Positions 1 to 11,420 of a stretch of DNA of 64,000 nt are shown here, in pieces (the stretch's first letter is position 1; every line of letters begins with the position of its first letter). The position numbers and the translations under genes were made by a program. Source of the stretch: Tillandsia leiboldiana (taxonomy: Eukaryota; Streptophyta; Magnoliopsida; Poales; Bromeliaceae); contig CM055064.1 of assembly GCA_029204045.2 (NCBI GenBank), positions 5,024,669 to 5,088,668 on the forward strand, in the 5' to 3' direction. A model generated the notes under the pieces. It was not told the origin of the DNA and did not search any database. It saw only the letters and a program-made list of their open reading frames with translations.

Positions 1-177
1 AAGAAAAAAGAAAATTATATTGGAACAAAAAGTTATTAAACAAATATTAAAAAGTTGAGGGAGCCAAGACTATCTTAAAAAAAAAAAATAGTTAAATTGA
101 TATTTAGGACTATTAAGCAATATTAAAAAGTTGAGGAGGGTCATAGCCATTTGGACCTTAATATGGCTTCGTCCCTG
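1..177. mobile_element. Right end of a non-autonomous hAT element (CAGGGACGAAGC family)
   Basis: The segment ends in GCTTCGTCCCTG, the terminal inverted repeat of two complete copies at 7656-8298 and 14954-15599. Like those copies it carries subterminal 'aaaaagttgagggggcc' blocks. The left part lies outside the window. No coding capacity is visible. Confidence 0.7.
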
Positions 178-248
178 GTTGGCGCTAATCATTAATCTAA
201 AAAGCTCGAGCTATTAGAAACACACAGTTAATTCATCTAAAATATAAA

Positions 249-360
249 GACACAGCGCCCACCGGTCTCGATCGGACTCAACCAGACACAGCGCCCACGC
301 CCACCGGTCCTGATCGGACTCAACCAGACACAGCGCCTATCGGTCTCGATCGGACTCAAC
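249..360. repeat. Tandem repeat, three units of about 36-42 bp
   Basis: Three adjacent units each read roughly agacacagcgccca, then ccggtctcgatcggactcaa, with small changes (the middle one has an extra cgccca). The array is GC-rich in an AT-rich setting. No gene is visible in it. Confidence 0.85.
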
Positions 361-1304
361 TCAGCTAGACGTTAAGTTTATTGTTGAGCCTCTATTTTGG
401 ACCGCAATCCCACTTAATTTATTTGGCTAATTCAAATTAACTTATTGTCACGGAGTAGGAAGTTGAACATATTTTTAACCCATAAATAAATAACCAACAT
501 TTTCTATTTTTTTTTTTGTCCTTCCTCAGTATTTGATGTTTTTTTTTAACTTTTAATTTGTTAAATTGAAAATTTTGCACAATCAGATTGATGGAACCAT
601 TAATGAATGTAACGAATTTCTAATTTAATTGACTCGAATTATTTAAGTTAAGAAAAAAGAATATAAAAGATCCCACAATTTATTCCCTGAAAAGAGTACT
701 TATTTTTTTTTTTTATTTCTTTCTAAACACTAATTATATATAATTTGAAGGATCTGCAAAAGTCTTTTTTTTTTCTTTTTTTTTTTTGTCATCATTATTG
801 GTGAGCTTATAATTTATTCCCAATAAGTGATAAATAACAACATATTCTAAAAAAAAATTAGAAGTAAAAAAAAAAATTTCTTTCAAAATTTTATTTTTGA
901 TTACGAAACAAACACTTTGAAGGCATGCAGGGGCAAAACCAGAAATTTATCTTTGGAGGGGCCAAAATTTTATAATTAAAACTTTTAAAATGATAAATTA
1001 GTGGTTAATTAGAGATTTACTTATTTAGTTATTTTTGGCAACCCAAATTCTATAAAATTAAATTTGTATCAATTGATGATCAGTTATTTGAAATTTATAT
1101 ATTTAACAAATCTATTTTCTAGAGCCATCAAAATTTAACCAAATTCTTAATTTAACGAATTAGAAAAATTAAACTAAAGATTAGAAGATAAAGAGACCAA
1201 TCCAAAGAAATAAAGTTGAAAAACTTTTTTCAAAATAGCCAATAGTGTACGGACCTCGGTGAACTTTTATCAAAATTATCTAATAAAAAAATTCATTTTG
1301 TAAG

Positions 1305-1305
<1 letters not shown>
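361..1305. other. AT-rich non-coding stretch
   Basis: No gene is visible. Near 928 a sequence beginning CAGGGGCAAAACCAG, followed by 'ggaggggccaaaa', resembles a decayed left end of the CAGGGACGAAGC hAT family, but no matching right end was found. The rest is poly-A/T runs. Confidence 0.5.

Positions 1306-1396
<91 letters not shown>
1306..1396. repeat. (TA)n microsatellite
   Basis: About 90 bp of nearly uninterrupted TA dinucleotides. Confidence 0.95.
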
Positions 1397-2550
1397 AAAT
1401 CAGAATTTACTTCATCAGAACACAAATAAATCGATCTTAAAATATTCAAATATTGTATATAATATCTTAGTAAATAAATATTTTTTTTATGAGATTGTTA
1501 TATCCGAGTTGAGTACATGAGTTTATAATTAGTTATTTTTTTATAGATTTCCATATAACAATAAAATTTTCAAAAAAGAGTAAATAAGGGCTTACATTAT
1601 GGGATTAACTTTGAATTTCCAAAAAGCCTCAAGGACCTGGCAATAATAATTTGTTAGATTTAAATTATTGAATCAAGATGTTTATATTTTTATTTTTATC
1701 CGATATGAGATTATTGACATGTTAGAGGCTCTCTCGTTGAGACTCTGATGCTGTTGTCAAGCCCAACTCCCCTGTTGAGATTCTGATATCATTGTCAATT
1801 CCAACCTCATTGTTTGACCCAAACTCAATTATATGTATAGATCAGATCACTTTGCCCCGTATAGTATTTAGTTCTCACACTATCCAAATCCAATTACACA
1901 TATAGATTAAAATTATCAAGCGACGTGACTATTCGGGAATGTAGTACTTTGCTATGCATAACACTTGCACTTCAGTCTACACTTCGTCCTTCATAGGATG
2001 ATATTTTCATCCAATATAAAATTATTAGAATGTTATAAACTCTCTTGTTAAGGTTCTGATGTTATCAGTCAACCCTAACAACTACCCCCTCAAGACTTTG
2101 ACGTCATCGTCAAGCCCAATTTTTCTGTTGAGACTATAACGCCAATTCAATTGCACATATAAATTAGAATTAGCAGGCGATATGACTATTCGTCGCCAAC
2201 CCTAACAACTCCCCCCTCAAGACTGTGACGTCATTGGCAAGCCCAACTTTCCTGTTGAGACTATAACGCCAACTCAATTGCATGAAAAGTTGAGACTATA
2301 ACGCCAATTCAATTGCACATATAAATTAGAATTATCAGGTGATATGACTATTCGTGGTGTAGTGTAGTATTTTATATCGCATAACAATTAGATAGAGGCA
2401 AGCTATCTAGTTCTCACATTTTCGACTGATATTCTCATATTTTCGATTGATATTCGTTTTTAATATCAACTGCAACGATCCGACCTGCTGATTGTTTTTA
2501 ACATCAAGTGTAATAATCCAACCAGCTAGCAATAATAGTTCGTTGAGTTT
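1397..2550. repeat. Non-coding region with diverged internal duplications
   Basis: No gene is visible. The phrase 'gttgagactataacgcca' occurs at 2127, 2253 and 2289. 'gacgtcatnggcaagccca' and 'gatatgactattcg' blocks also recur between about 1740 and 2360. This looks like a locally duplicated transposon remnant whose class I cannot name. Confidence 0.55.
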
Positions 2551-2556
2551 TAAAAG

Positions 2557-3590
2557 ATTTTTTTTTTTGAAAATGACATTCTAAAAATTTGTATTTTTGA
2601 AAATAATTCTACAAAATTTGTATTTACAAAAATGACTCTATGGGTGCCAACTGGGCGCCACGTGTGCCCGCCACATGAGCGGAGGAGGATGAGTAGGACC
2701 CAGTTGAACACGCGTTCTCACAGTGGGATCCAGTTGAACACGCGAGAACGTGTGTCTGGACATGCGATCTGAGAACGCGTGTCTAGACAGATCGAGGAAG
2801 ACGAAGCCGTTCCACAAGCTATGGAGGAGCATGCTCGCGAGGAGGTTCCTTGACCGCGCAAACACGGCCCCCATCACCACCCCGAGGAACACGAGGGGGA
2901 GCAGCCTCTGTGAGTTGAAATGCACCAGGGCGAACGCCGCCGCGCTCACGACGATCGACCAATTCAGCGGCATGTACCGCGCCAACGAGGGCAGGAGGAA
3001 CCCCCGGAATACGATTTCCTGCCACACCGGCGCGCAGACCGAGACCACCACGGCGTATAGAGCCATCGCAACGGGGTCGCGGGCCACAATTGATTGCTCC
3101 ACGCTCGAGACACCGACGGACGGGCCCGGGAGGTGGGGCACCATGCTGATGTTGATGTGAGAGAGTAGGTTGACGAGCGGGAATAGGAGGCAGCCGAAGA
3201 GGACGTCCAAGTGCCATGAGCCGCGGAGTTTGAAGGAAAACTAGCCAGGGGGAAGGGGGCGGATGGGAGCAAGGCAGCGATGGAGGATTGCAATTCCTGC
3301 CAGGCCCTCGGCGATGTCAGTGAGAAGACTGTAGAGGGCTTGTCCCGGCGGGTTAAGGTATCCTTGCTGAAGCCGACAGCATGGGCCAGGAACGGGTGTC
3401 TTCTACACATGCGTTCTCAGAACGCGTGTTCAACTGGATCTCACTCACCCTCCCTCGCTCACGTGACGGGCCAGCTCACGTGACGGGCACACGTGGCGCC
3501 CAGTTGGCACTCATAGAGTCATTTTTCTAAATACAAATTTTATATAATCATTTTTAAAAATATAAATTTTTAGATAATCATTTTGAAAAA
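2557..3590. mobile_element. Pack-MULE-like element carrying a host gene fragment
   Basis: Long inverted termini: the left arm (about 2557-2760) holds three AT-rich blocks of the type 'aaaatttgtatttacaaaaa', then atgactctatgggtgccaac, tgggcgccacgtgtgcccg and 'gaacacgcgttct'. The right arm (about 3395-3590) is its reverse complement with few changes. Between the arms is a GC-rich segment with similarity to a CPBP/CAAX protease. AT-rich long inverted termini around a GC-rich gene fragment are the known layout of plant Pack-MULEs. No clean 9-bp target duplication was found (only ttttaaa on both sides), so the class is inferred. Related termini occur at 13850-14600, 14921-16500 and possibly at the MULE after 62240. 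Confidence 0.75.
2795..3385 (-). pseudogene. Captured CPBP/CAAX-protease-like gene fragment with an in-frame stop
   Basis: Read on the minus strand this encodes a membrane-protease-like segment. It begins near 'LNPPGQALYSLLTDIAEGL', passes 'AILHRCLAPIRPLPPG', meets a TAG stop (plus-strand 3241-3243), and continues in the same frame through 'FKLRGSWHLDVLFGCLLFPL' to 'HSLWNGFVFLDL'. Hallmarks of the CPBP (Abi/CAAX) family are visible: a glutamate motif QEIVFRG (usual EExxxR, here Q for the first E), 'HFNSQRLLP' and a final 'HSLWN'. Chloroplast or envelope CAAX-like proteases of plants have the same order. There is no start codon, N-terminus or proper end, and the piece lies wholly inside the inverted arms of the 2557-3590 element. 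I read it as a transduplicated, non-functional fragment; a regulatory transcript cannot be excluded. Confidence 0.75.
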
Positions 3591-3702
3591 AAATTCAATT
3601 TTAAACCACTAATAAGTTTATTTGCTATTACTAAAGTGTGCTGCTTATAATTCCAATCGAATTTTTTTTTTATATATAATGTGGGACTATTGAAACTCAC
3701 GG

Positions 3703-3963
3703 CATATTAGTTAATTCGCGAATAATTCACGAATTATTAAGAATTCGAATTAAACATATCAAAAAATTCAAATTAATTCAAAAAATTTTCAACAAAAAAT
3801 TATTATTCGCGAAGTGAATTCCTAATTTTTTTTCAAAAAATTCAGTTCTTCTTTTTAAAAAAGTTTTAAAACGCTAACCACTCTCACCTCTCAAGTCACG
3901 CCACTCACACCTGCCATGCACTCATGCTGCACGGCTGCAATGCACCGTGACCAAGACCAACAA

Positions 3964-4021
<58 letters not shown>

Positions 4022-4226
4022 CCGTGACCAAGACCAACAAGTATATATATATATATAGGAAAATACTACTTGTACACCCGTAAAGGGTATACATTTCATA
4101 TCCCCATCCATCTAAGGTTGGAGGTGTGATGAGGGGTCACTTGATGTGATCCGTAAAAAATATCGTCACCATTAAAAAGGTGGAGATGTAAGATGTACAC
4201 TCCTTCGGGGTGTACATGTAGCATTG

Positions 4227-4271
<45 letters not shown>

Positions 4272-4725
4272 TCTCCTTCACCATACTCATTTATTAGTGC
4301 GCCGCTCGCTATGGGAACCCTCCCAGCCCGCAATGCTCGCTATCAGAATCCTTCGGGTTGCGTGCCGATGATGCTCGTCATTGGAACTTTTCGGGCAGCG
4401 TGCCTAAGACGCTGCCATTGAAACCCTCGGGGCTACGTGCTGAATTTTTAAAAATTATTTTATATTCATTTATTTTTATATTTTTGAAAATTATAATTAA
4501 TTATGTTAATAGTATAAATTTAGAAAAGAAATGATTTAATAACCGAATTTTTTATTTCAATTTTTTAATTGATGAACTTATAATTTTCATATAAATCACG
4601 TATCCGAATAATTGACGAATCTATTTTTTTACCGAATTTTTCAACAAATTTAAAAATTATAAAACAAATTTTATCCATATCATATCTGAACCGAATTTTT
4701 GCCGAATCCGAATTACCTAACTATG
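3703..4725. mobile_element. hAT-type non-autonomous element with 8-bp target duplication
   Basis: ACTCACGG stands immediately before (3695-3702) and after (4726-4733) the element. The ends are imperfect inverted repeats, CATATTAGTTAATTCG against CATAGTTAGGTAATTCG. An 8-bp duplication is the hAT signature. Inside are two units of 'accgtgaccaagaccaacaa' around a (TA)n tract (about 3945-4040), a nested MITE (4058-4229), another (TA)n tract (4230-4270), and a GC-rich patch of short repeats (4295-4435). No transposase is visible. Confidence 0.8.
4058..4229. mobile_element. MULE-type MITE, TGTACACCCC family, nested in a hAT element
   Basis: Inverted ends of the type 'ggaaaatnctacntgtacac' and 'tgtacatgtagcattgctc' enclose smaller hairpins. 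It closely matches the copy at 13043-13214, which shows a perfect 9-bp target duplication. Here it sits in a TA run, so a duplication cannot be verified. Confidence 0.75.
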
Positions 4726-4733
4726 ACTCACGG

Positions 4734-5769
4734 TACTCCACCAACTTTTTTTTTTTTTTTTTTTTTTTATGAAAAAAAAAAGGTCTAATGCGGTTTAGAA
4801 AAGAATAATAGTATTCATACATTCAGAAATTCAGAAATAAGTGTACGATATACATTCTATTCATATATTCCAGAGTGAAAAGTGGAATATCCATTTCAGA
4901 GTGGATACTTATTCACCGATCATATCGAAGTGATCGATAAAATTTATCATATTCTGAAATGAACGGGATATACATCGTACACAAAATATACACCTCATAT
5001 TTGAGGTATACAAATAGTATTTTTTTTTATGAAAACTACGAAAACCGCCAGTCAAAGTGTTTAATTTCCTTGAAACATTGGAATTATTTTTCAAAAAAGA
5101 AACATTTGGAGTCAAATTTTCACACATTTGACTCCAATTTCCCCTTTAAAAAAAAAATAAAATAAAAATAAAGGCATGTATTGGTTCTAAGATGACGAAG
5201 CCACGTTTTTGTTCTTTATTTATTTGCTTTGAAATTTACCTAAAAGACATTACAAATAGGACCTCCAACTTCATACTAATCTCTTTACACTCCTTAATTT
5301 TTATTTTTTTTTTATTTGAGATATTCTGGTTATTAACCATTAATATTTTAATCTTAGTAGCTAAACAATAATTAGTTTGGTGGTATTATTAATAAATTTT
5401 AGTGAATCTTTAATTTAATATACTAAAACCACTTAATTAAGAGTTGGTGGGGAGATTAAAAATGGGCTATAATTTGTGGGGTCCATGAATTTTATCCAAT
5501 CTTTAAAATTTTAAAATTTTTTATTTTTTTTTTAATTTATTTGATTTAAATCATTTGATTGTTCTTCTCATATAAAATTTAGACCTTTTACTTTAAGAAA
5601 ATTAAAGTCGTATAGATTTTGTGAAATATCCTAATCAAGTAAGTAAAAATATATGTTGTGTCTATATTTTTAAAATATAAGAGAATTAAATGAGTTAAAA
5701 TATTAGGTAAAAAATCAAAAAAAGTTCTAAACATTACGCATTTATTAGATCAAAATGAGTTCTAGTTTA
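4734..5769. other. AT-rich intergenic stretch
   Basis: A 26-bp poly-T run near 4745 and many A/T tracts are present. Open frames here are short and show no recognisable protein. I see no gene, RNA or bounded element. Confidence 0.5.
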
Positions 5770-5912
<143 letters not shown>

Positions 5913-6062
5913 TCATTTAACTTTAATTTTTTTTTTTTTAAAAAAACATTTGAGTTTCGTGTATAGTAATGGTTTAAAAACCTATTTATAAAATAATTAT
6001 TATATTGTAGATATTCAATTACGATATAATTATTGTGGTATCATAAGCAATCTCATAAACAC

Positions 6063-6065
<3 letters not shown>

Positions 6066-6138
<73 letters not shown>

Positions 6139-6141
6139 TTT
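6066..6141. repeat. Compound microsatellite (TA)n(TTTA)n
   Basis: About 20 TA units are followed by about 9 TTTA units. Confidence 0.95.
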
Positions 6142-6166
6142 CAACTCATTTTTAGCTTAATAAAAA

Positions 6167-6420
6167 GGTTAATTTTATATAATTTTTCGTAAATATGTCG
6201 AATAACAGATATATTCCTACAAAATTTAATTTTTTATATTTTTTTAATTTTTTTTTTAAGTTGTTCATATATGTTTGTCAATATCCGTTGAAAAATTATA
6301 GTTAATCATAAATTAAATATTTAACCTAGATTAGTGAGTAAAGTAAATTTATTTTTTTATCTTTTAGATATTATACTTATATTTTTGGATGGACATATTT
6401 GCACTGTAGTGCATAAAATT
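6167..6420. mobile_element. Truncated copy of the GGATTAATTGC MULE-type MITE
   Basis: It shares the order 'aatatgtcgaataacagata', 'ttcctacaaaattt', 'aagttgttcatatatg', 'tagtgag' and 'ggacatatttgca' with complete copies at 25075-25511 and 45492-45919. The right half is missing: after 'ggacatatttgca' the sequence becomes unrelated. Confidence 0.65.
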
Positions 6421-7280
6421 AGCCCAGGAACGAAGCCAGGCTTCCACGTGGTACCTAAAATAGAAAAATTCAAAATAATTTCTTTTTAAAAATTTATTCT
6501 TATTTATTAATTTTTATTTATTTATCTTATTTTATATTTTTAATCAGTTGCTGCTCGCACGCCTGGCGCAATTGAAGAAAAACTACTGTACTAATTCCTT
6601 TTCCTATATATATATTGTGTCCTTTTTTCTAACTGTTCATATATACAAAAGTGAAGAGAAATAGATTGAGAGAGAATTTTATTTAAATTTTATTTTATTT
6701 TTTATTTTTAGTTTGATTTTATTTTTATTGGGTGTTGACAGAGTCTTCGTTAACTTTTTTTTTCTTTTTTTTTTTTTTCACGATCGTTTTTATAGGAAAA
6801 GAAGTTTCAGTTGTACCTTGGAACAGTGTCTATATTTTAATTTTATTTTAATTCTTTTTCAATAATTTTTAAAATTTCTTTAGCGTTTAACTGTGAGTTA
6901 TTGTAATTTTATTTAATCACAAATTATTAGATAATTTAATCACAATCGATTTAATTTAGTGCAATTATTTTTACTTACAATCTAAGACGTAATTCTGATT
7001 TGATTGTGATTAAAATCTAACGAGTGCTAATCCGAAATTTCTTTTGCATATTGTAAATAATTTTATTGTCGACTTGTATGTATGATTGATATTCAAATTT
7101 AAATATATTGGGATTAACAATTTAAAAAATTTTGATTGCATATTGTTTTTTGCAAATTTTTGTTATATATGTATTCTTTACTCTCTGCTGTTAAAATTAA
7201 AATTAATTAAAATTTTATTTTATTTAGTTTTAAATATAGTATAATTTCATTAAAAAATATATTATTTTTTGCTACAGTGG
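6421..7280. other. AT-rich intergenic stretch
   Basis: No gene is visible. Near 6425 'aacgaagccagg' resembles a hAT terminus but has no partner. The rest is A/T runs and short unrelated open frames. Confidence 0.45.
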
Positions 7281-8412
7281 CTGAAGTGCTTGGTGCTATC
7301 GATAGCATAGTAGCCAGACTCTCTATATAGAACTAGGCTACTATGCTATCGATAGCATCAAGTCATTGGTGCTATTAGGTTTATAATCTTTGAATTAAGT
7401 AATGTACGGTTAGGATGATGATAGTGGTTTCTAAGGTTTAGTGGGCGGTTGGTGGAATAGTATAACCTGAAAGATAAAAATAATCGAAGGGATAGTAGAT
7501 CTAATCGTGAAAATTTTGGTAGCACAAATTGCTTGGCGCTATCGATAGTATTCTAGCCGAACTCTATATGGTGCTATCAAGTTTTCAGCCGTTGGATGAA
7601 AAGATATACGGTTGGGATTATAGTGGTCCCCTAAAATTTTTACAATTCAACCAACCACGGACGAAGCCAGAATTTAATCATGAGGGGGGCCAAAATATAT
7701 GTAAATAAAAATTTTAGCAGATAAATATAATTTTATCTAATCAATTTTTTTTTAAAAAAATTATTAATTTAATAATTAATGTAAAAATATTAAAATTAAT
7801 TTTTAATTACATATATTTAATTTTAATTATTTTATTTATATTATTATATTTAAATAACTATAAATTATATTAAATCTAATAGTAATTCAGTTAGCGATTG
7901 ATCCATTTCTTAGTATTTTTAATAAATAAAATTATAACATTTAATGATTATTAGATCAAATAGTTATTAAATTTAATATAATATTTTATTTTGTTAAATA
8001 AAATAGCTCACTAGACAGAAATAAAAAAAAAAAAAAATTGGAGTTAAGGGATGTATTTCAAAATACCTTATAAGTATGCGACTCTTAATATATTTTGACT
8101 TATTTAAAATATATATAAAGAAGAAAAAATATATATATATTGGCACCAAAAATAAATTAAGCAAATATTAAAAAGCTGAGGGGGGCCATGGCTATCTAAA
8201 TTTTTTTTTATTAAATTAGTACTTAGGACTAATAAGTAATATTAAAAAGTTGGGGGGGGGCCATGGCCCCTTTGGGCCTTAACATAGCTTCGTCCCTGCA
8301 ACCACCTAGTAAACACTAGGGGATCACTATAATCCCAACCGTATATTTTTTCATCCAACGACTGAAAACTTGATAGCACCAATAATTTGGTGCTATCGAT
8401 AGTATTCCAGCC

Positions 8413-8451
<39 letters not shown>

Positions 8452-8600
8452 TGCTATTAAATTTTTGATCATTGAACGAGAGAAGTGCGATTAGAATGAT
8501 AGTAAGTCCGTAGAATTTAGTGGGTGATTAAAAAAATAGTATGATGAAAATGATTAAAGAAATAGATCCAATGCCGGAAAAATAAGTTTTCTGTTATTGT
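7281..8600. mobile_element. Cluster of GGCTACTATGCTATCGATAG-family MITEs, one split by a hAT element
   Basis: At least three abutting copies are marked by 'ggtgctatcgatagcatag' or its complement at about 7290, 7337, 7535, 8390 and 8450. The copy from about 7571 to 8415 is an inverted repeat whose arms (for example 'cagccgttggatgaaaag' and 'catccaacgactgaaaac') are separated by a 643-bp hAT insertion. A (TA)n tract lies at 8419-8449. Target duplications are not resolvable because copies abut TA runs. Confidence 0.75.
7656..8298. mobile_element. Non-autonomous hAT element, 643 bp, CAGGGACGAAGC family
   Basis: Ends are CACGGACGAAGC and GCTTCGTCCCTG. The flanking 8-bp target copies are caaccaac (7648-7655) and caaccacc (8299-8306), one mismatch. 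The interior is AT-rich with 'ggccatggccc' subterminal sequence and no coding capacity. It is inserted in the middle of a palindromic MITE. Confidence 0.85.
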
Positions 8601-9929
8601 TATGCAAGCTTTCAAAGATGAAAATGATTAAGGGATAGATCCAATACTACCAAATTTTCTACCATTGTCAGAAAAGTTCGAACTTAAAAGCTCGCTTATC
8701 AACTATTAAATTTTTTACCATCTGCGATTGGACGGTATAGTGGCGCTCACTCATGTTGCAGCTATTTTCTTAGTCACACACCTCAATTATTGATCCTAAA
8801 TTGTGATACTCGTTTTTGTAAGCTCTTGTAGAATCTAAGCATATTGCTTCAACCACCAAATTATGGAGTCAAAGTCTAAGTAAACTCTTATTTCCATCTT
8901 TCTATGTACAAAAGTACTTTCAATTGAAATGAACAAGCAACTTCTCAGAAACCCATCAAGATCTAGTTAATTGTAATGCCCCCCACTTTTTTTTTTTTTC
9001 TTTTTTTTTTTTCTTTTTTTTTTAGTATCATTTATGCATGGGAAATTAACTATGTTGAATTTGTTTGAAAATTCCCTATTGTACTTTTGACTTGGACCAA
9101 AATTTAATTTGTGTCCCATACTTTTTCCTAGCATTTATAATGCATGTTCATCCCTATTCTTTGTCAACTACTATAACTCCTTAATTTTTTTCTTTTTTAT
9201 TTTTGGGTAAAATATATAGAGACCCTCCAAAGTTTAGCTCTATTTTAAGTATCTATCTAAACTTTTAATTTGGCAATCATATTTTTTAAATTTTATCAAA
9301 TTATTTTTAAAGTGAATATACTAATTATACAGCCGTTTAAAATATAATTTTATAAGACTTTAAAATATAAAGAAATATGATGGACTCTTGGAAAGAAAAA
9401 ATAAAAAGTTATGATCAGTTATTTCAAAAAGTTTTAAAATTTTTTCATGGTAAAAAGTTAAAATAAAATGATGGACTCTTGGAAAGAAAAAATAAAAATT
9501 CAAAAAAAACCAATGAAAAATTGAATCAAAAACAAAATAATTTGGTAGATCTCTTTGCCCCATTCATAACTTCAAATTGTCCACAACAATCATAAATATC
9601 TCCTCCATAAAAGAACATGGCTTCTAGAAATTATATCAACATTTTGGAACAAGAAACTTAGCATTATAATATTTCTTTTCACCTAAAAAGAAAATTTACT
9701 ACAAAATTAAAAGAAGCAAAAGTAGTTTAAAAGTTTAATTATCTATTTTGTTAAATGATAAACTCTAATTCATATATATCTTTTAGTGCAATGTGAGCCA
9801 ATTTAATATATTTATAAATGTTTAGGCATATCATATTTGTTTAAAAGAATGGAGTGCAAATTAAGTTAAACTCTCATAAAAATTTGGAAACTATTAATAT
9901 CCCTTCTAATCAAAATTTTCAAATTTATT
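8601..9929. other. Gene-free AT-rich stretch
   Basis: Contains poly-T tracts near 8990-9022 and a local duplication of 'atgatggactcttggaaaga' at about 9377 and 9468. Open frames are short, AT-driven and unrecognised. No RNA gene or bounded element was seen. Confidence 0.5.
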
Positions 9930-10330
9930 CTGGAATTACAAAAAATATACTTTTAGTTCCTTTTGGATTCGGTATAGAACCGACAATACGAGGGATATCC
10001 CTCTTATTTTTCCAAACGCACCAGAAATTAATTGGTATAGCTTGTTACGGCACAACTAGAATAAGTGAGAATTACTCTTCTCACTCTTCCCAATCACTCT
10101 CTTACATTTTTCTTAAGTACCCTCCCATGTCTACCGAGGCACCATCTCTCACCTCGTAAAAAGGTAATTTATCTAAATTAAAACTCTTTATTATTCTTAT
10201 TTCTCATTCTCATACCAAACACAAAATCTCTTATTTCTGAAACCATCCCAAATATTTTTTTATACTAGTTCTGTATTTCATACTTATTTCTGAAATAACT
10301 AGTTCTGTTTTATCCCATATTCTCGAAAAA
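9930..10330 (-). mobile_element. Decayed Tourist-like element
   Basis: In reverse complement it follows the element at 29904-30303 in order: 'aactagtt' and 'ataagtat', 'tttgggatg', 'aataagagattttgtgtttgg', 'gagaatgagaaataagaata', the 'ggtgcctcggnagac' segment, 'agtgagaa..ttctcacttattctag', and 'ggatatnccc'. The ends are worn and no TTA duplication can be defined. The open frame inside is not a recognisable protein. Confidence 0.65.
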
Positions 10331-10959
10331 ATAGGAATACTTGAAAATTATATTAAATATTATTTTACAAAAAAATTATTTATAAATTTATAATATTTTA
10401 AAATTTGACTAATAAATTGCACTCGGATACATTCGTTGCTTTCGGGTCTTTCCGATCTACACGCTTTACGAAAGAACAAAAACGAACAAAATAATTAAAG
10501 ACAAAACATAATCATCTAATAAATTTTAGTGCTTTTACCTAGAGCTTTTTATTTTTTAAATTAGCTTTTTTTAAAAAAATAAATAAATAAATTGTCAAGT
10601 AGTTCGATGGATCCTTTCTCTCGAGTGAAATGATTAATTAAACAGTTTCTTATTGCATATTTTGTAAATTATCTTATAAACCTGTACGCTATACTTCTTA
10701 AAGATGAAAATAAAGCATCAGAACTAAAACTAAAATATGATGAACGTATCTTTGATTCTTACCCTTCTCACACTTTTTAAAGAATACAAAATTTTCCTTT
10801 TTTTTTTTTTTAAGATTTATAATATATTTTTTTTTGAGAAAAAAAAAAATAATAGGCTATCCATTTTATTCATAAAGTAGATAAATTAGGCTACAGGAGT
10901 AGTGAGACAACTAAGTCTCGAGAAAAAAAAAAAAAAAAAAATCAAATCACAGCGAATCA
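10331..10959. other. AT-rich intergenic stretch
   Basis: No gene is visible; A/T homopolymers and unrelated short open frames only. Confidence 0.45.
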
Positions 10960-11420
10960 CAGCTAACTAGAGCTTGATAAAACTGAATCAAAGCAAATCC
11001 GAAAGGATGATGTTCCCCGAGTATCGATTGCATCCACCAATCTGTCCCCCGGTCTTCCCCTATTGCCTAACAAATCTTTTGACCCAAATAACTGCAAGCA
11101 GGGGATCAGTAACTGTATGCTGGAAGATCACTTTATTTCTAATTGTCCAAATCACCCATCAGATAATCGATAATTCGGCTAAGTTCACGTTTGTCGGCTT
11201 GGACCCACCTCGAGTCATCCACTTTTTCTATAAATAATTTGACATCGTTGTCTATGCCCTCACTACTCAAATTCTTAAACGCCTTCTACGTTACATATCT
11301 TATGTACACGCACTTCATGAATAGATGATCGATGATTTTTGATTCAGTACCATAAAAAACACACGTAATGTCCTCCGACCATCCTAGTTGATTTATAATA
11401 TTAAGTGCGAGACATGTGAT
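10960..11420 (-). pseudogene. LINE relic: zf-RVT region and following conserved segment
   Basis: On the minus strand one frame reads 'CVFYGTESKIIDHLFMKC', the Cys/His pattern of the zinc-binding reverse-transcriptase C-terminal (zf-RVT) domain of plant LINEs. After stops and a frame change comes 'WVIWTIRNKVIFQHTVTDP', which fits the W-x-IW-xx-RN-xx-IF motif after that domain. Several stops and a frameshift make it a dead fragment. The reverse-transcriptase core and endonuclease are absent. A 20-bp A run at 10925-10944 is on the plus strand and so is not its poly-A tail. Confidence 0.7.

Noticed and set aside
2750..3160. Plus-strand open frame of 136 codons
   Set aside because: It lies antisense to the recognisable CAAX-protease fragment and has no domain of its own.
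9854..10159. Open frame of 101 codons as a host gene
   Set aside because: The segment aligns in reverse with Tourist element A; it is element sequence.
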